Below are positions 21,864 through 32,388 of a stretch of 64,000 nt of DNA, in pieces; within the stretch, counting starts at the first letter, position 1; the number at the start of each line of letters is the position of its first letter. The stretch is taken from contig JAUGWO010000170.1 of NCBI GenBank assembly GCA_049724395.1, positions 110,527-174,526 on the forward strand, given 5' to 3'. The position numbers were made by a program, and so were the translations under genes. The notes under the pieces were generated by a model that did not search any database, had not been told where the DNA came from, and saw only the letters and a program-made list of their open reading frames with translations. This DNA is from Spongospora subterranea f. sp. subterranea. Its lineage: Eukaryota; Endomyxa: Phytomyxea; Phytomyxea; Plasmodiophorida.

Positions 21864-23537
21864 TCAGAGCGGTTGGATTTCTCTAACTGAGGCGTGACGA
21901 AGATGGACACCATGTACCGCATCGGAACGGATAATGGTGACTTGTCCAGGGCGCAGAACCGGGGCTGAGTCGCCCCCTGATTGGTCGATCGCATCGCCAT
22001 AAACGCAATCGGTTGGATACCGCGATTTCAGGCGAGCGTCATTGTATTCCAACATTAGTTGCCATTCTCCTCCATGTTTACCTTCCTGAGAAAACGCCAC
22101 TCAACAAACTCAGATCATAGACACAAACTTCAATGACTCAAATGGCGAAAACATGAACCACACACAGAGGATCGTTAAAAATTCAAAACAACAACATAAC
22201 TAACCGAAAAATCACAGTATATACGAAGATTGACAGAACGTTGATCAGGGTTGGTTCTAACGATGGATTTGATCCCAAGGTATTTCTTGGTCATGTTGAA
22301 TTTGACGCTGATCCCAATGGGAGCGTTGACCCCGTCAGAATAGATCACTCGATTGTCGCTATCGTGTCGAAATTCTTTCTTGACCTGAATTCGTCCACTA
22401 TCGAAATATACGCGAGCATAATATCCTCGAGCCGCACATGGGTCGGAAGTGTAGACTGCACCATTGACAGGAAACCCGTTCAGAAAGACAACAAAGAAAA
22501 AAACAAAGTTAAAATGACAGTAAGGTCAATAAATGAGCTCGTAGCTAGCCAGGAACAAAGTTTTGAGAACATGGAATGGGGAGGCTGTAAAGTGTACTGA
22601 TTACGATGATGGTTTGTCCTTGTAATGATAGCGATCGCAGACGACGCAGGAGATGTGTAAGCTGAGGATAAACTGGGTCAATTGTGCCCCCATTATGACT
22701 CAAAACGAAATTGAATTAATGACTAAACATGGATACAACGAGAAACGGAAACTGGTAGTTTGATAACTAGGAGCAAAAGTACAGTAAAACTGACAATCAA
22801 CGCGGCAATAGACTGTCGCCTCGGTGTTGAGCCATCCTCCGGCCGGTGCCGATATGTAATATCGTGGGGAAGCCCCATCCATAACCAGTTCTCCATCGCC
22901 AATCGTCAGCGTGCCAACTCCACGGCTGATGGCGCGCTTATCGCCCACATCCTTCTGTAGTCGATTGGCGAAACACGAGTCAGTAACATGGCCACGTTAC
23001 TGCGCTGTGGGTGTGTAACGACTGACACAAATCGCACTGCGTTCAAACGAGAGAAATAGACTCGAAAAAAACTTTGACAAAATTCCTTACCAAAATAATG
23101 TGACATTGTGTTGAGATTACATGATAAAATGCAGTAACACAATGATGGCGTCACTTTTGTTCACATCAGACAATAATGTGAAATGAAGCAAGAGTAAAAA
23201 CGACACCAAATGGATAACAAAATAACACAGTGAGTGAGAACCGAGAGCAACATTTGCAAATTGAGATAATGATTCAGTATCATCGATACACAAAACATGA
23301 TGAAGCAAGCGCATTTCTATTTTGCTGAACGGACCAACTTACGACGCTCGATTTTTTGAAAATTCGATGTTTTCTCCATTGCGCATACCAGTCGCCAGCT
23401 GGATGGATGGATGGGTTGAGTTGGGCGATTCCAAATTTATCCTGGGGAAACGGTTTGGTGATAGCAAACGGGTTGAGTATTGCTGGATCCGCCATCACAT
23501 TTGAGAAGGAGCTGATCAAGACCAGCGTAAGCATCAT
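21864..23537 (-). CDS. Secreted jelly-roll (LamG/lyase-like) protein, prokaryote-type family
   Basis: Minus-strand gene with at least four exons. It starts at an ATG pair at 23537/23534 with a signal peptide (MMLTLVLISSFSNVMA). It continues DKFGIAQLNPSIHPAGDWYA, then GTLTIGDGELVMDGASPRYY with ISAPAGGWLNTEATVYC, then YYARVYFDSGRIQVKKEFRH, then GISVKFNM and YLGIKSIVRT. The final exon has GGEWQLMLEYNDARL, GDSAPVLRPGQVTIIRSDAV and ASVREIQPL before the stop at 21864. This order of blocks matches a concanavalin-like beta-sandwich protein that I know from soil bacteria and Nitrososphaerota, where the end reads RxDD...VREI. The true function there is not established; polysaccharide binding or cleavage is the usual guess. 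Introns and a signal peptide show it is a resident eukaryotic gene. Exon edges in the middle are approximate. Confidence 0.65.
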
Positions 23538-23767
23538 TGGCGACGATATTGGCCCCAATGCAAAATAGACTTATGGTCTAAGGGTGACTCCACTCAACAA
23601 TCTACAAAACAATTAACTCGAATTAATCTCCCTATTCTACACCCTTCTGATGGGCATTCCTTTGAGAGCTCGTGCAGGTGCATCGATTCTGCAATCGCAG
23701 ACGAAACCCCTTTGATGGTATCAGTCCGACAAAATGAAAATAAATATTTGTATAAAAATAACTCAAA

Positions 23768-24806
23768 CTACTTTCCCTTCTTGCTACCACCGAAGGCAAA
23801 ATTGAAACCCATTGCACTCATCTCTGGATCAATATTGCTATTGCCATCATTAACCATATCCAGTTTCCGCTGCTGCCTTCTCTCTATCTTCTGTCGCCTT
23901 TTTTCTTCCAAAGATTGTTCACGAAGTTTCAACCGAGTCGCCGCATCTGATCAGGTTGAAAATTTAGCAAAAAACACAATTTGAAGCGTAGATAAGTCAA
24001 GACCTGGTTTTGTCGTTTGGGAGTTTTCAGCCCTTTGACGGCGATGAAACTCGATCCGTGCTTTGACCTGAACAAGATTGGAGCGTTCCACGCGAAGTTC
24101 GTTGCCGATTGCATGTTGATCTATGAAATGCGACTAAGTAATGTGGAATGTCTCAATTCAAGGAAGTTATAACAATTTAACAGCAGAGAAATGGAATCAA
24201 GAGTAAAACAATACAATTTAGCAGTACGCACGGATTTCTGAGTTTAAATGATCGAGCCAGCTCTTTGAGTCTTTCATTTGCCGGTCACAAAGCTTACAAT
24301 ACCTGAGAATGTTGAGCTACTTGACGTGAATATAAAAATGGTCAACAATTACCATCCTGCACCGATTTGTTCCTCCGGATGCGCGCCAAGGGATACCTGA
24401 GAGCAGTTTAGTTGAAACACTCAAAATAAGGTCGGAATCTTGAACAAGTTAGGATTAAGATGGAAAAAGCAAAGCAAATCCCAGACGCCATTTGAATAAC
24501 TATTACAGTGCAACAGGCACACAAAGATAAAAAATAAACTGATACTTACCAACGCTGTCGATCCGACATCTGCTTCCAGCTCTAACGATTGATCGCGGGC
24601 ACGAAGAGCATTTTTCTCCATAACGGCTAAAGCTAAATCGAAAAGCCATGAGATTGGGGCATTAACAACCGCAGGGCAAACTTCGACGTACTCGCCGGCT
24701 TTCTGACACCATCGCCAATTTGGCCGGATCGTAGCTTCTTCTCATATTCGTCGACGTCCCATTTCTTTCGACCTGATGATTCCACCACGCCTTTCTTCTT
24801 TGACAT
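23768..24806 (-). CDS. ZMAT2: Snu23/ZMAT2 splicing factor
   Basis: Minus-strand gene, about five exons. It starts MSKKKGVVESSGRKKWDVDE followed by YEKK, which matches the KWDxDEYEK start of ZMAT2. Next comes EKNALRARDQSLELEADVG (family: RxRD...DLESxLGKT). A U1-like C2H2 finger is then seen as YCKLCDRQMKDSKSWLDHLN, and ELRVERSNLVQVKARIEFHR, the family's RVERSxLxQVKxR signature. A Lys/Arg/Glu coiled region follows, ending DPEMSAMGFNFAFGGSKKGK. Snu23 belongs to the U4/U6.U5 tri-snRNP and the pre-catalytic spliceosome. The start ATG and stop are clear; the join between the first two exons was not resolved to the base. Confidence 0.88.
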
Positions 24807-25072
24807 GATTGCAGCAATGTAAATGCGAGTTTCGCGATTGTGCGCAGCCTCTTGGTTGCAGCCCCTTGGTTGCAGTGCACCCCCGCGACTTGATGGTCGT
24901 ATCAGCCCGAGGCGTCTGATGTTATACCGAATCCGCTGCATCGCTAACGGTTTCGGATTTGTCGACCACAGTCTGAGCGTAACTTTATAAAGCGGTGATC
25001 ATTCTCAATGCCGTCACGATGACTGGTCTGTGTAACGGCATCTCCACTACATGGCACTGCACAGCACCTGTC
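24807..25072. promoter_or_regulatory. Divergent intergenic region
   Basis: A 266-bp gap between the starts of the Snu23 gene (-) and a small plus-strand gene; it must hold both promoters. A near-direct repeat of CTTGGTTGCAG occurs at about 24850-24875. No TATA-like box stands out. Confidence 0.3.
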
Positions 25073-25530
25073 ATGACTCATGAACCGATCGCTATGCTGT
25101 TTGAAGTGATGAACAGATGCGAATTGACAATTGGGCTGTAAGTCGAAAGGGTCGAGCAACATGTTCATTGATGCTGCGGTTTTGTTGGCATCATTGTTGG
25201 CCCTTTTTAAAGTATATACAACTTTTTTTCAGCGAAACCGCAGCATTAAAGAAGATACTTCTCGACTTTCCGCATCATGGTCCATCCACATTTGTCGTGT
25301 TAAGCCATTATGGTGCAGAATCTGACCCAGTAACTATCAGCTTACACATCTCCTGCGTCTTCAGCAATCGCAATCATTACAAAAACAATGAGAGTGCTAA
25401 TCAAGTCAATGCTGATCGGTCGATTTACGGTACCGTGCATGCCCCAAATAAATCAACCGCCCAGAGGTTTCCGCAAGTCACATCTCGAGCTGCCAACAAC
25501 ACAACCCGAACAATGACCCGATGGTACTAG
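25073..25530 (+). CDS. Small two-exon gene, unknown
   Basis: Exon 1 (25073-25137) starts MTHEPIAMLFEVMNRCELTI and ends at a strong GTAAGT donor. Exon 2 (25233-25530) follows a TTTTTTTCAG acceptor and stays in frame; 120 residues. The centre reads AALKKILLDFPHHGPS and FVVLSHYGAESDPVTISLHI, which looks folded; the C-terminal third is polar, rich in Asn, Thr and Arg. Canonical splice sites and preserved phase support the model. I do not recognise the family. The intron of 95 nt is itself open in another frame (MFIDAAVLLASLLALFK), which I take as a shadow. Confidence 0.5.
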
Positions 25531-25667
25531 ACGTTGCCATTACCCCTTGCTAAGCTGTCAGATCATCTTGGATGCTTGCAGCGAATGCCCAATTACTGCA
25601 TCCAAATGATATTTATATATTAATAGAGAATATAAAGTATAGGAATTAAGCTGGAGGTTCCGGCAAT

Positions 25668-26158
25668 TCAAAAACCGTAATCGTACTTCAAATCTGATAC
25701 TCCGGAGAGTCCAACAGGGGCGTCAAGGTCTGTGTATCTTATGACTTTTCCCGATGAAGCTGTTATTATAAACTCATTCTCGTCGGCATCTGACGATGGG
25801 TCCGAAAATACGGGCGCCGACCTCGGTATGGAAGCCGATTTTGATGAAGAATCCACTACAACGGAGCACACATGATTAAAGAGCGGGCGTATGTATATGG
25901 ATCAAAATATGGCAACTGATGTCAACAAACAAGATTTCAGCAAATGGAACCTGTACGTCTGGGTAGTTTTGGTCTATCATGCCCAAGATGAGCCTTGGAA
26001 AACATGTCTTCGATTTTGGAAAATTCAGCCGCGACCTTGTGAGCTCGCTTGTCATCGACGCTGATTCGTGTTGCGACGATGGATTGCGCAGTTGCCAGCA
26101 AATGCTGGCGTTTCCGTTCCCTAATTCGTTGACCAATGGTCTGTCGCCCAATTGACAT
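25668..26158 (-). CDS. Small basic-then-acidic protein, unknown
   Basis: Two exons. The first starts at the ATG at 26158 (MSIGRQTIGQRIRERKRQHL) and contains a likely coiled coil: VDDKRAHKVAAEFSKIEDMF. The second, after a TTGTAG acceptor near 25859, is Ser/Asp-rich (FSDPSSDADENEF) and ends YDYGF at 25668. About 131 residues. A basic helical N-terminus with an acidic tail suggests a small nuclear or cytoskeleton-linked protein, but no family is recognised. Confidence 0.5.
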
Positions 26159-26392
26159 CGTGACGTCTGTAAAATGACCTAATGATAGATGCGAGTCGCT
26201 ATGAAGGAGACCCTAAGTCATGATTTGTTTCATAATGTCGAAACTTGAGGGCAGTCGAGTCATCTACGTGTCCGAAACAAGCAAGGGCTGATCCGCAGCC
26301 TTGCAGTCCGCAGAACAGTCCCCACAGCGGTACTGTAGAGGCCTATAGAGGGTGTCCCAAGTGGAAAAATGCGGACAAAGAGAGGTATTAAC

Positions 26393-26534
26393 GCTTCTGG
26401 TAGATACACTGTACCTGAAGATTATCATTGACCAGTCTTGGTTAGCTGGCAGGGCTTCTGGTAGATACACTGTACCTGAAGTTTATCGTTGACCAGTCTT
26501 GGTTTGCTGACAGTGGCACTGGCTGGGCTTCTGG
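26393..26534. repeat. 61-bp tandem repeat, two copies plus a partial third
   Basis: Copies start at 26393 and 26454, each beginning GCTTCTGGTAGATACACTG and differing at about eight positions; a third partial copy (GGGCTTCTGG) starts near 26525. No coding sense seen. Confidence 0.75.
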
Positions 26535-26936
26535 TCATTTATTGGCCAGGATGGGTCCCTCTAGCCATCGCTGTTGCCTAATACACAGAGGACGATGTAG
26601 CGGGCTGTATTGCGGGCTCGCGTTGATGTCAGAAGGAGTCCTAGTACGAAGTTGGTTGGGCGCTTGATGGTCCTGGATCAGCGTTGCTGAACCACATTCC
26701 TGTTTTGACCGTATTGTGTCTGAGGAGACATGCTGGTCTATTGTAAACGATCCGATCATCTGTGAGACGAAATTTTTTTTTCTGAAAGAAACAAGACGAG
26801 CTCAACGAGAGCGTGTCTGCAACAGTTTTGATCCAGACTTAGTGAATGGGATGAAAACAATCAATACACGAAATCATGACCATTTGAATACACGCCAAGC
26901 GAGTTGATTGAATCTTGAGGAGATTAAGCCTTTTTA

Positions 26937-27007
26937 CGACGCTGCGAGCGAGATTGACGAGTTTATTATGGTTCGTATCGTGCCAGCGATTGGCGTTGAG
27001 ATCAGAG
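26937..27007 (-). pseudogene. Stray 67-bp copy of BRWD coding sequence
   Basis: Read on the minus strand, this segment matches 14280-14346 in the Arg/Ser-rich exon of the BRWD/PHIP gene at about 90% identity (some six differences in 67 bp), including CGCTGGCACGA and GTCAATCTCGCTCGCAGCG. It lies 12 kb away in the opposite orientation and carries no intron edge. It is too short to be functional protein-coding sequence and is best read as a filler fragment captured during repair, or carried by the mobile elements around it. Confidence 0.8.
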
Positions 27008-27009
27008 GT

Positions 27010-27180
27010 GCGCACAATATTATTGTTATTGTTGAAGTGAACAATACAATACATTGTTATTGTTGAGGTAAGTTGATATTATGTTGGACATGTATCAGCC
27101 ACAAAATATTGTATTGTTGGTTTTGAGGCAATATATTGTCCAATATATTGTACCCACAAATATATTATTGCGCATTTCTG
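27010..27180. repeat. AT-rich palindromic cluster with ATTGT units
   Basis: Repeated ATTGTTATTGTTGA and CAATATATTG units in both orientations make several possible hairpins. MITE-like or simple-sequence-derived; no ends defined. Confidence 0.4.
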
Positions 27181-27569
27181 GTTGAGATCGTGAAGTTTTC
27201 CACAGCCTGTGTATGCGAGTCCAGTTCACGTTTTGCCGACCTCTGACGTACTGTGTACGTGTTGGCCAATCAAAGAGAAGACACAGCGGCATGGCGTTGC
27301 TTGTTATGCGAAGTCAAAATTCAGAGAAAATCCTGGTTACTAGAAACACTTCAAGTTGAGACTTCATCTGTCTAACGAGTACGCGGAACAACATTCTCCT
27401 TTTCTCAAGACGTTTCGTTGAATCCATTGGAGTGCTGCATCTTGTTTGCACTGTTCCATCGCATTCACCATTCAATATGGATTTTTGTTTTTTCACACGT
27501 GATTTGCAATCAATTCAGTTATTTAACTGTCATCCTCGACATAGATGAGCGAGTTGAAGGTCACATATT

Positions 27570-27950
27570 TCAAGCAATGATGAGATTCATGCATCTGTAT
27601 TTGTCAGCATCTGGGCGATCACAACTGACAATGCTTCAAACAACAGCACACAATTTACCGGATTATCGAAGCTGATTGCGATCGATCGATGCTCTCAAGC
27701 AGATAAACGTCGAACCCAACCAAACGTGGCACAGAGAATATCATCTCATATCAGGTTGTCCACAGAGGCGAGGCAGCTGGAATGGTTTGTTATATATTCC
27801 TCGTTATGTCTGGATTTCCCAAACGATTATGGCTATTGGGAAGGAGACAGAAACTCTTCAAAAATCACCTTTGAATTATTTTGAAATCATCTTTGATTAT
27901 TTATGGCACGCTTTCAATTTTACTACCTACCTCTGTTGGACACCTGTTGG
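27570..27950 (+). mobile_element. hAT-type DNA transposon relic
   Basis: One frame reads IWAITTDNASNN, the conserved block around the second catalytic aspartate of hAT transposases (usual form AITTDNAxNN). It runs on through QFTGLSKLIAIDR and, with frame loss, to FPNDYGYWEGDRNSSKITFE and a HAFNFTTYL-like stretch. Terminal inverted repeats and the first and last catalytic blocks were not found. A decayed fragment; edges are approximate. Confidence 0.5.
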
Positions 27951-29117
27951 TATTGCATCTGCGGGAACTGAACTTTTTTTGTGCATTATTTGGACGATCT
28001 TATTGCACCTCCATTCTCCTTGACTGAATGGTCCAGCTAACCTTGGGTGTGTCTATTCTACATAACCTGTCCTGCGTGGCAAAACCGGCCCCTGGCCTAG
28101 CAAAAGTGGGCGGTCTGTATTTTCCTCCATGCTGGGCGGCTTCCGATTTCTACGCCCGTACCACTACCCCATTCTCTTGCCAGTTTGCCCAAATTGTTCT
28201 CTCCTCGATTTTGGATGACCAATGGCACAAATCAAATTGTACCTTTTCCGGAATTTGTCTTTCTCGATTGTAAAACGTCCTGACACTAAACGAATCGCAG
28301 CATTTGCTGTCGATTCTTCCCAGAGGTCGGGCCTTTGCGGCAAGCCTATTTTCCATTACGGGAGTTCGAACCGTCATTAAGCCAGCGCGTAATGAAGAAA
28401 GGGCGATCGAAAAACGTATGGCTGTGATCCAGATGCTTTCATGGATTTTGGCACGATCCTTTCTTGAAATGGCGAAAATTTATTTTCATTCGATGAGTCC
28501 ATGCGTTGGGATCATTTGCCTTGTGAATCTAACTCGTTAACTGAAACCACAATGAAAACGATATTTCTACCTCCAATGTCCCATACCGAGTTTCGTGCAC
28601 CATTTATGATGAAAGAATAACCAAGAAAAAGACAGGCTCCATTGATGTGTAAAACTTGCACTGTCTTTACCAAGGCATCACTGGGTTTCAACTTAAAATC
28701 GTCTCCTAATCCTAGCATTTCCATGCATCACGTTTAATCTGTTCGCTTCCTGTTCATTTGTCAGTGCTTTTGAAATTTGGCAAAGTCTTGACTGTTTCAG
28801 CGGCTGATTGGGCAACCTTCCCGGTCCTCGCTTTCTTCGGTTAGGAGGTTGAAGCGAAAAAAATATATTGCTGACGGCATTCGCTAGGGCAATTGCGTCT
28901 TAGACCTCATTCATTAACGGCTGCATTTCATCGATCTTCTGGAACCGGGCAGACTGTTTTGCGCGGCGTAATATCTGCTGATATACAGTCTAGATGACAT
29001 CTGATGAGATCGCTTCATGTGCAAAAAAATCCACTTCGACCGGATTGTATTATAATATGGAAAAAATTTAACGCCTCCCAGGCCAGACAGGAATTTTTAT
29101 CTCAAAACCAACGACAA
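27951..29117. other. 1.2 kb with no supported gene
   Basis: A plus-strand frame at 28304-28540 and a minus-strand frame at 28512-28724 are open for 70-78 codons without domain, start context or splice partners. Possibly more transposon remains. Confidence 0.25.
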
Positions 29118-29295
29118 AGTGACACCTCTTACCTTGAAACGATGCACAATCAGACCATTCGCATCGAGCACTTGCGGTGGCTTCTTTTTGACACGCGCAG
29201 GCGGATTAATGGCAGCAAGAGGAAAAAGTCACGGCAAGCGCAAGGTGCGAATCATGGAAGATTGCCGTCAATAGGAGGTGAGAGGTGTCACTTTT
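29118..29295. mobile_element. MITE-like element with inverted ends
   Basis: AAAGTGACACCTCTTACC at 29118 and its inverted partner GGTGAGAGGTGTCACTTT at 29277 bound a 178-bp segment. The inner part has no transposase. Size and inverted ends fit a miniature inverted-repeat element; a target-site duplication was not confirmed. Confidence 0.5.
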
Positions 29296-29852
29296 ACGAT
29301 GGCTGGGCCTAACTTCGGTGGAAATCTAAATGTTTTGGCAGATCAAGTACTCCCATCGAGTATGATCTAGACAACAGCTATCATTTCCGGCAGAACAAGA
29401 AAAGACGGTCCCAGAAGATCAGCGACAGTTGTACACTGTAGTTTCTGCCGTCGGGACGGTCGGTCGATCACATGCGCTGGTGGGCTGCGATCCGTCTACC
29501 GTATGTCAATGATCTGCGTGTACAGTCAGTGGCTAAGTAAAAATGCAGGCAGTGTTTCCTCCATCCGTGTTAAGGGCGATGATTGTTGGTCGATATTCGT
29601 TACCTTCAGCCATTGGCATGACCACTCTCCTGAGTCGCCCCGCTTTCACCACTGCGCCATCCAGTATGTTGAAAGAGTTTTTTGCAAATGAATTTTGTTT
29701 CCTTGATTCGAGGTTTTATCACTAGAAATTTCAAAAATATCGGCAAAATATACTGTTTGTTTTCCGTTTTTTCAGTTAGTTGGTATCATTGGTATTCGTC
29801 ATGGGATAACAACAACGATGTCATCTCGCCCATGTGCTCTTTTTTGGTTTAG

Positions 29853-30267
29853 GCGGGTTTGACGCTGCAAAGTTCGTCCAAAGCACAATAGCCTCCAATC
29901 CGGTCGTCGTGTTTAGTAAAACCACATGCGGGTAGATAACGTCATTACTCAGAGATTTTGTTTTGTTTTCTCGTCGTCGTTTGTATATGATGTTTCACGT
30001 TTATGAAAAAAATTCCCGTTTAGATACTGTTCCAAAGTAAAGGCTTTCCTGGGTTCGAATGATGTTCCCTATAAGGCGATCGAGGTAAATCTGGATCCTG
30101 AAGGCGTTGCGATTCTTCGGGCGTTGAAGGACAACACAGGGCAAGTCACGGTTCCCAATATTTTCATTGGGGGAGAACATATCGGCGGATCCACCGATCT
30201 GTTGAAATTGTACGATCAGGGTGAGCTCGCTTCAAAGCTGGCAAAACTTGATATCAAAATACAATAA
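29853..30267 (+). CDS. Dithiol glutaredoxin
   Basis: Two exons seen, 29853-29931 and 30024-30267, joined in phase; at least one 5' exon with the start codon is unresolved. Encodes about 108 residues: FDAAKFVQSTIASNPVVVFS, then KTTCG joined across the intron to YCSKVKAFL, so the active site is CGYC. Further blocks are VNLDPEGVAILRALKD, the cis-proline TVPNIFIGGEHIGGS (glutathione-binding TVP and GG), and LLKLYDQGEL. It uses glutathione to reduce disulfides and mixed disulfides. The intron splits the active site between the two residues of the CGYC centre. No clear presequence is visible, so cytosolic or mitochondrial location is open. Confidence 0.87.
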
Positions 30268-30419
30268 GTTATCACGTTATTTTTCAACATAGTTTCGGAT
30301 TTTGATCTAAGAGCATATGCACCGGTACGCGTATGGTTATGCGGCCAACTGGGAGTATTGTACAATAAAGTCATGGTAGAAATTAGCGAGGCCAAGGAAG
30401 CATTGCACGCCGTTAACCG

Positions 30420-31690
30420 TTGTAGGCCATGAAGTGATGTTCGAGGTTCTCCCCGGATCCATTTCGACTCCCTCAGGACTTATGATGTACCCAAGAAATT
30501 CTACACGCCGGACTCCAAAACCACATTTCTCAAACTTGGCGAATAACCCTTTTTATCGAATTTCTGCAGTACGACCTTAATGTGAACCTCGTGCTCTTCA
30601 GGATTCTGAGAATAGATCAAGATGTCATCAAGGTATATAATGACAAATTTGCCAAGAAACTCCCTGACGTTGGAACGACGCGGGTGCGTTGTTGAGACCG
30701 AACGGCATGTTCTGGTATTCGAAATGACCGTACAGTACTTACAGTTGTAAGCGGTTTTCCATTCATCACCCTGGCGAACTCTTACGACATTGTAAGCGCC
30801 GCATAGATCGATTTTGGTGTAAGATTGGGCCTCTGCTAGCTGTTGTAGTATGTCATCGATGAGATGAAGGGGATACGGGTCTCGCTTGGTGATGTTATTC
30901 AAGTCCCGGTAGTCAACACACAATCTCAGGGAAAAAAGAGGATCGGCGCTCCGAGGGGAGACTGGGAATTCCTGATGAAGCCTCGCTGTAAGTTGTCTTG
31001 AATGTATGATTGAAGTACCGTATCCTCTTTTGCTGATGTAGAATAGCAAGGCTTGTAAGGGAGATTGCGAACATCGTCCTCGATATTGATAGCACAGTCA
31101 ACGCCCGGACGATGAGGTGGGAGTGTCTCAGCGGCTGGTTTAGAAAAGACATCTGCAAACTCTGCATGTTGGGCTGGAAGTTGGACCGCATCGTGATGTA
31201 GTTCAGTTTCATCGGAGACCTTTCCGGGGAACCCAACTTCGTCGAGGTGTGCTGTGGCCAGTTGGAGAGCTAGAGGCGGCGATCCGGGTGGTCGAGCTTG
31301 GATTGGGAAGGTTTTCCAGTCGATGAAGGCGTTCGCTTGCTTTAAGAACGCCATGCCGAGTACGACAGGATAGGTTGGACTGTCTATGAGAAAGAATTTC
31401 GCGTTGAATCGGATATCAGCTACTGAGACTTCGAGGAGATGAGTTTGGTTTCTCACTGGCCGAAAGGCGTCGTCCATCGATAGCGGAAAGTTGGATTGGT
31501 TCAGTGAGGGATTCTAATGGAATTGGGTATGCAAAGCGAACTGCCGATCGATGAACAGTGAAGTAGCACCACAGTCAATGAGTGCGAAGGTATCGGTGGG
31601 AACGGAATGTGGAAAGGTGACGAGGCCAGGAGGGCAGATCATTGGAGATACCGTATTATGGAACACAGAAGTGGATATTGACTGATTACT
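30420..31690 (-). mobile_element. Ty3/gypsy element fragment (protease to reverse transcriptase)
   Basis: Read on minus: an aspartic-protease-like region near 31.6-31.3 kb with YPVVLGMAFLKQANAFIDW, then reverse transcriptase with LCVDYRDLNNITKRDPYPLH, TKIDLCGAYNVVR and FVIIYLDDILIYSQNPEEH, the YxDD box intact. Gag, RNase H, integrase and LTRs are not present in recognisable form. A broken 5' and central piece with several breaks; still similar enough to known elements that it is not very old. Confidence 0.85.
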
Positions 31691-31728
31691 CATCGTGGAA
31701 TAGGGGTAACCTTAAGGTGTTGTATTGT

Positions 31729-31998
31729 TTATCGTAGTATTGGGAGGTCCAGCTGCACTGCAGTGCAACGCAGGATGACGTCGTCACCATCCTTCTGCGG
31801 CTGCAGCTTTCCCACCGTTCCACACTTTGGGCATTTTAGCCCGTGTGTCCTGGCGAGGACACAACAATCTCTGCAGAGCCATTGGAGCAATTGCTGTAAA
31901 GCAGTGCAAATATTTTGTGGAATTATCAACACAATATTGAACGATCTGCCCTCAGGTGTTGGAATCAGCAGATGGCATTCAATGAAGCTCTTACGCAA
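31729..31998 (-). mobile_element. Zinc-ribbon transposase N-terminus-like ORF (Merlin/ISXO2-like), tentative
   Basis: A minus-strand frame reads LQQLLQWLCRDCCVLARTHG and then LKCPKCGTVGKLQPQKDGDD and VILRC. The W-L-C...CPxCG...RC arrangement resembles the N-terminal zinc ribbon of Merlin/ISXO2 transposases. No DDE core follows. It overlaps the plus-strand gene start at 31972 on the other strand, so both cannot be ordinary genes over the shared 27 bp. Tentative. Confidence 0.3.
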
Positions 31999-32388
31999 TA
32001 CAAAGAAGTTACTCTGGAAACTTCTAAATTTATTGAGGCGTATAAATTGTTAAGGGACGCTTCGAAGTTCAAAATTATTGCGGCAAGCCGCCCGAACAAG
32101 TTGTCGTTTGATACTGATCAGCAAATCGAGGGCCCGATCGGGAACAAGCGTGCGAAGCGAGATCGTGACGACGTCCGGCTGGTTGGCAATGACAAGCGAG
32201 CCGCCCGGTTTGAAGAAATAACTTTGATTGCCAAAGCTATAGAAAAGTCGTCTGAAGAGCGCAATCGCCTCAATGAGGACAGATTTGCCCTTTCGTTGAC
32301 TCAAAGCGATCCCACTTCGCCCGAGGCTGAAGAATTCATGCGGCTGACAGCTCGAATACATCCAGCGACTGAAGAGCGGTTGCAATAA
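31972..32388 (+). CDS. Helical protein with PIGNKRAK motif, perhaps transposon-derived
   Basis: Single-exon frame of 138 residues from the ATG at 31972. It is mostly charged helix: FNEALTQYKEVTLETSKFIE, then EGPIGNKRAKRDRDD, then a coiled coil IAKAIEKSSEERNRLNEDRF and a C-terminal TARIHPATEERLQ. The P(I/M)GxKxAK motif followed by a coiled coil is typical of the C-terminal part of Myb/SANT-like proteins linked to PIF/Harbinger and hAT transposons (NAM-associated C-terminal region). The Myb part is missing. It may be the last exon of a longer gene, or a domesticated or decayed transposon protein. Confidence 0.4.
   Translation: MAFNEALTQYKEVTLETSKFIEAYKLLRDASKFKIIAASRPNKLSFDTDQQIEGPIGNKRAKRDRDDVRLVGNDKRAARFEEITLIAKAIEKSSEERNRLNEDRFALSLTQSDPTSPEAEEFMRLTARIHPATEERLQ

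Noticed and set aside
25160-25325. A plus-strand ORF starting MFIDAAVLLASLLALFK
   Set aside because: It lies mostly inside a well-formed intron (GTAAGT to TTTTTTTCAG) of the 25.07-25.53 kb gene.
28355-28375. A GAGTTCGAACC motif like a tRNA T-arm
   Set aside because: No matching acceptor stem, D-arm or anticodon arm could be placed around it.
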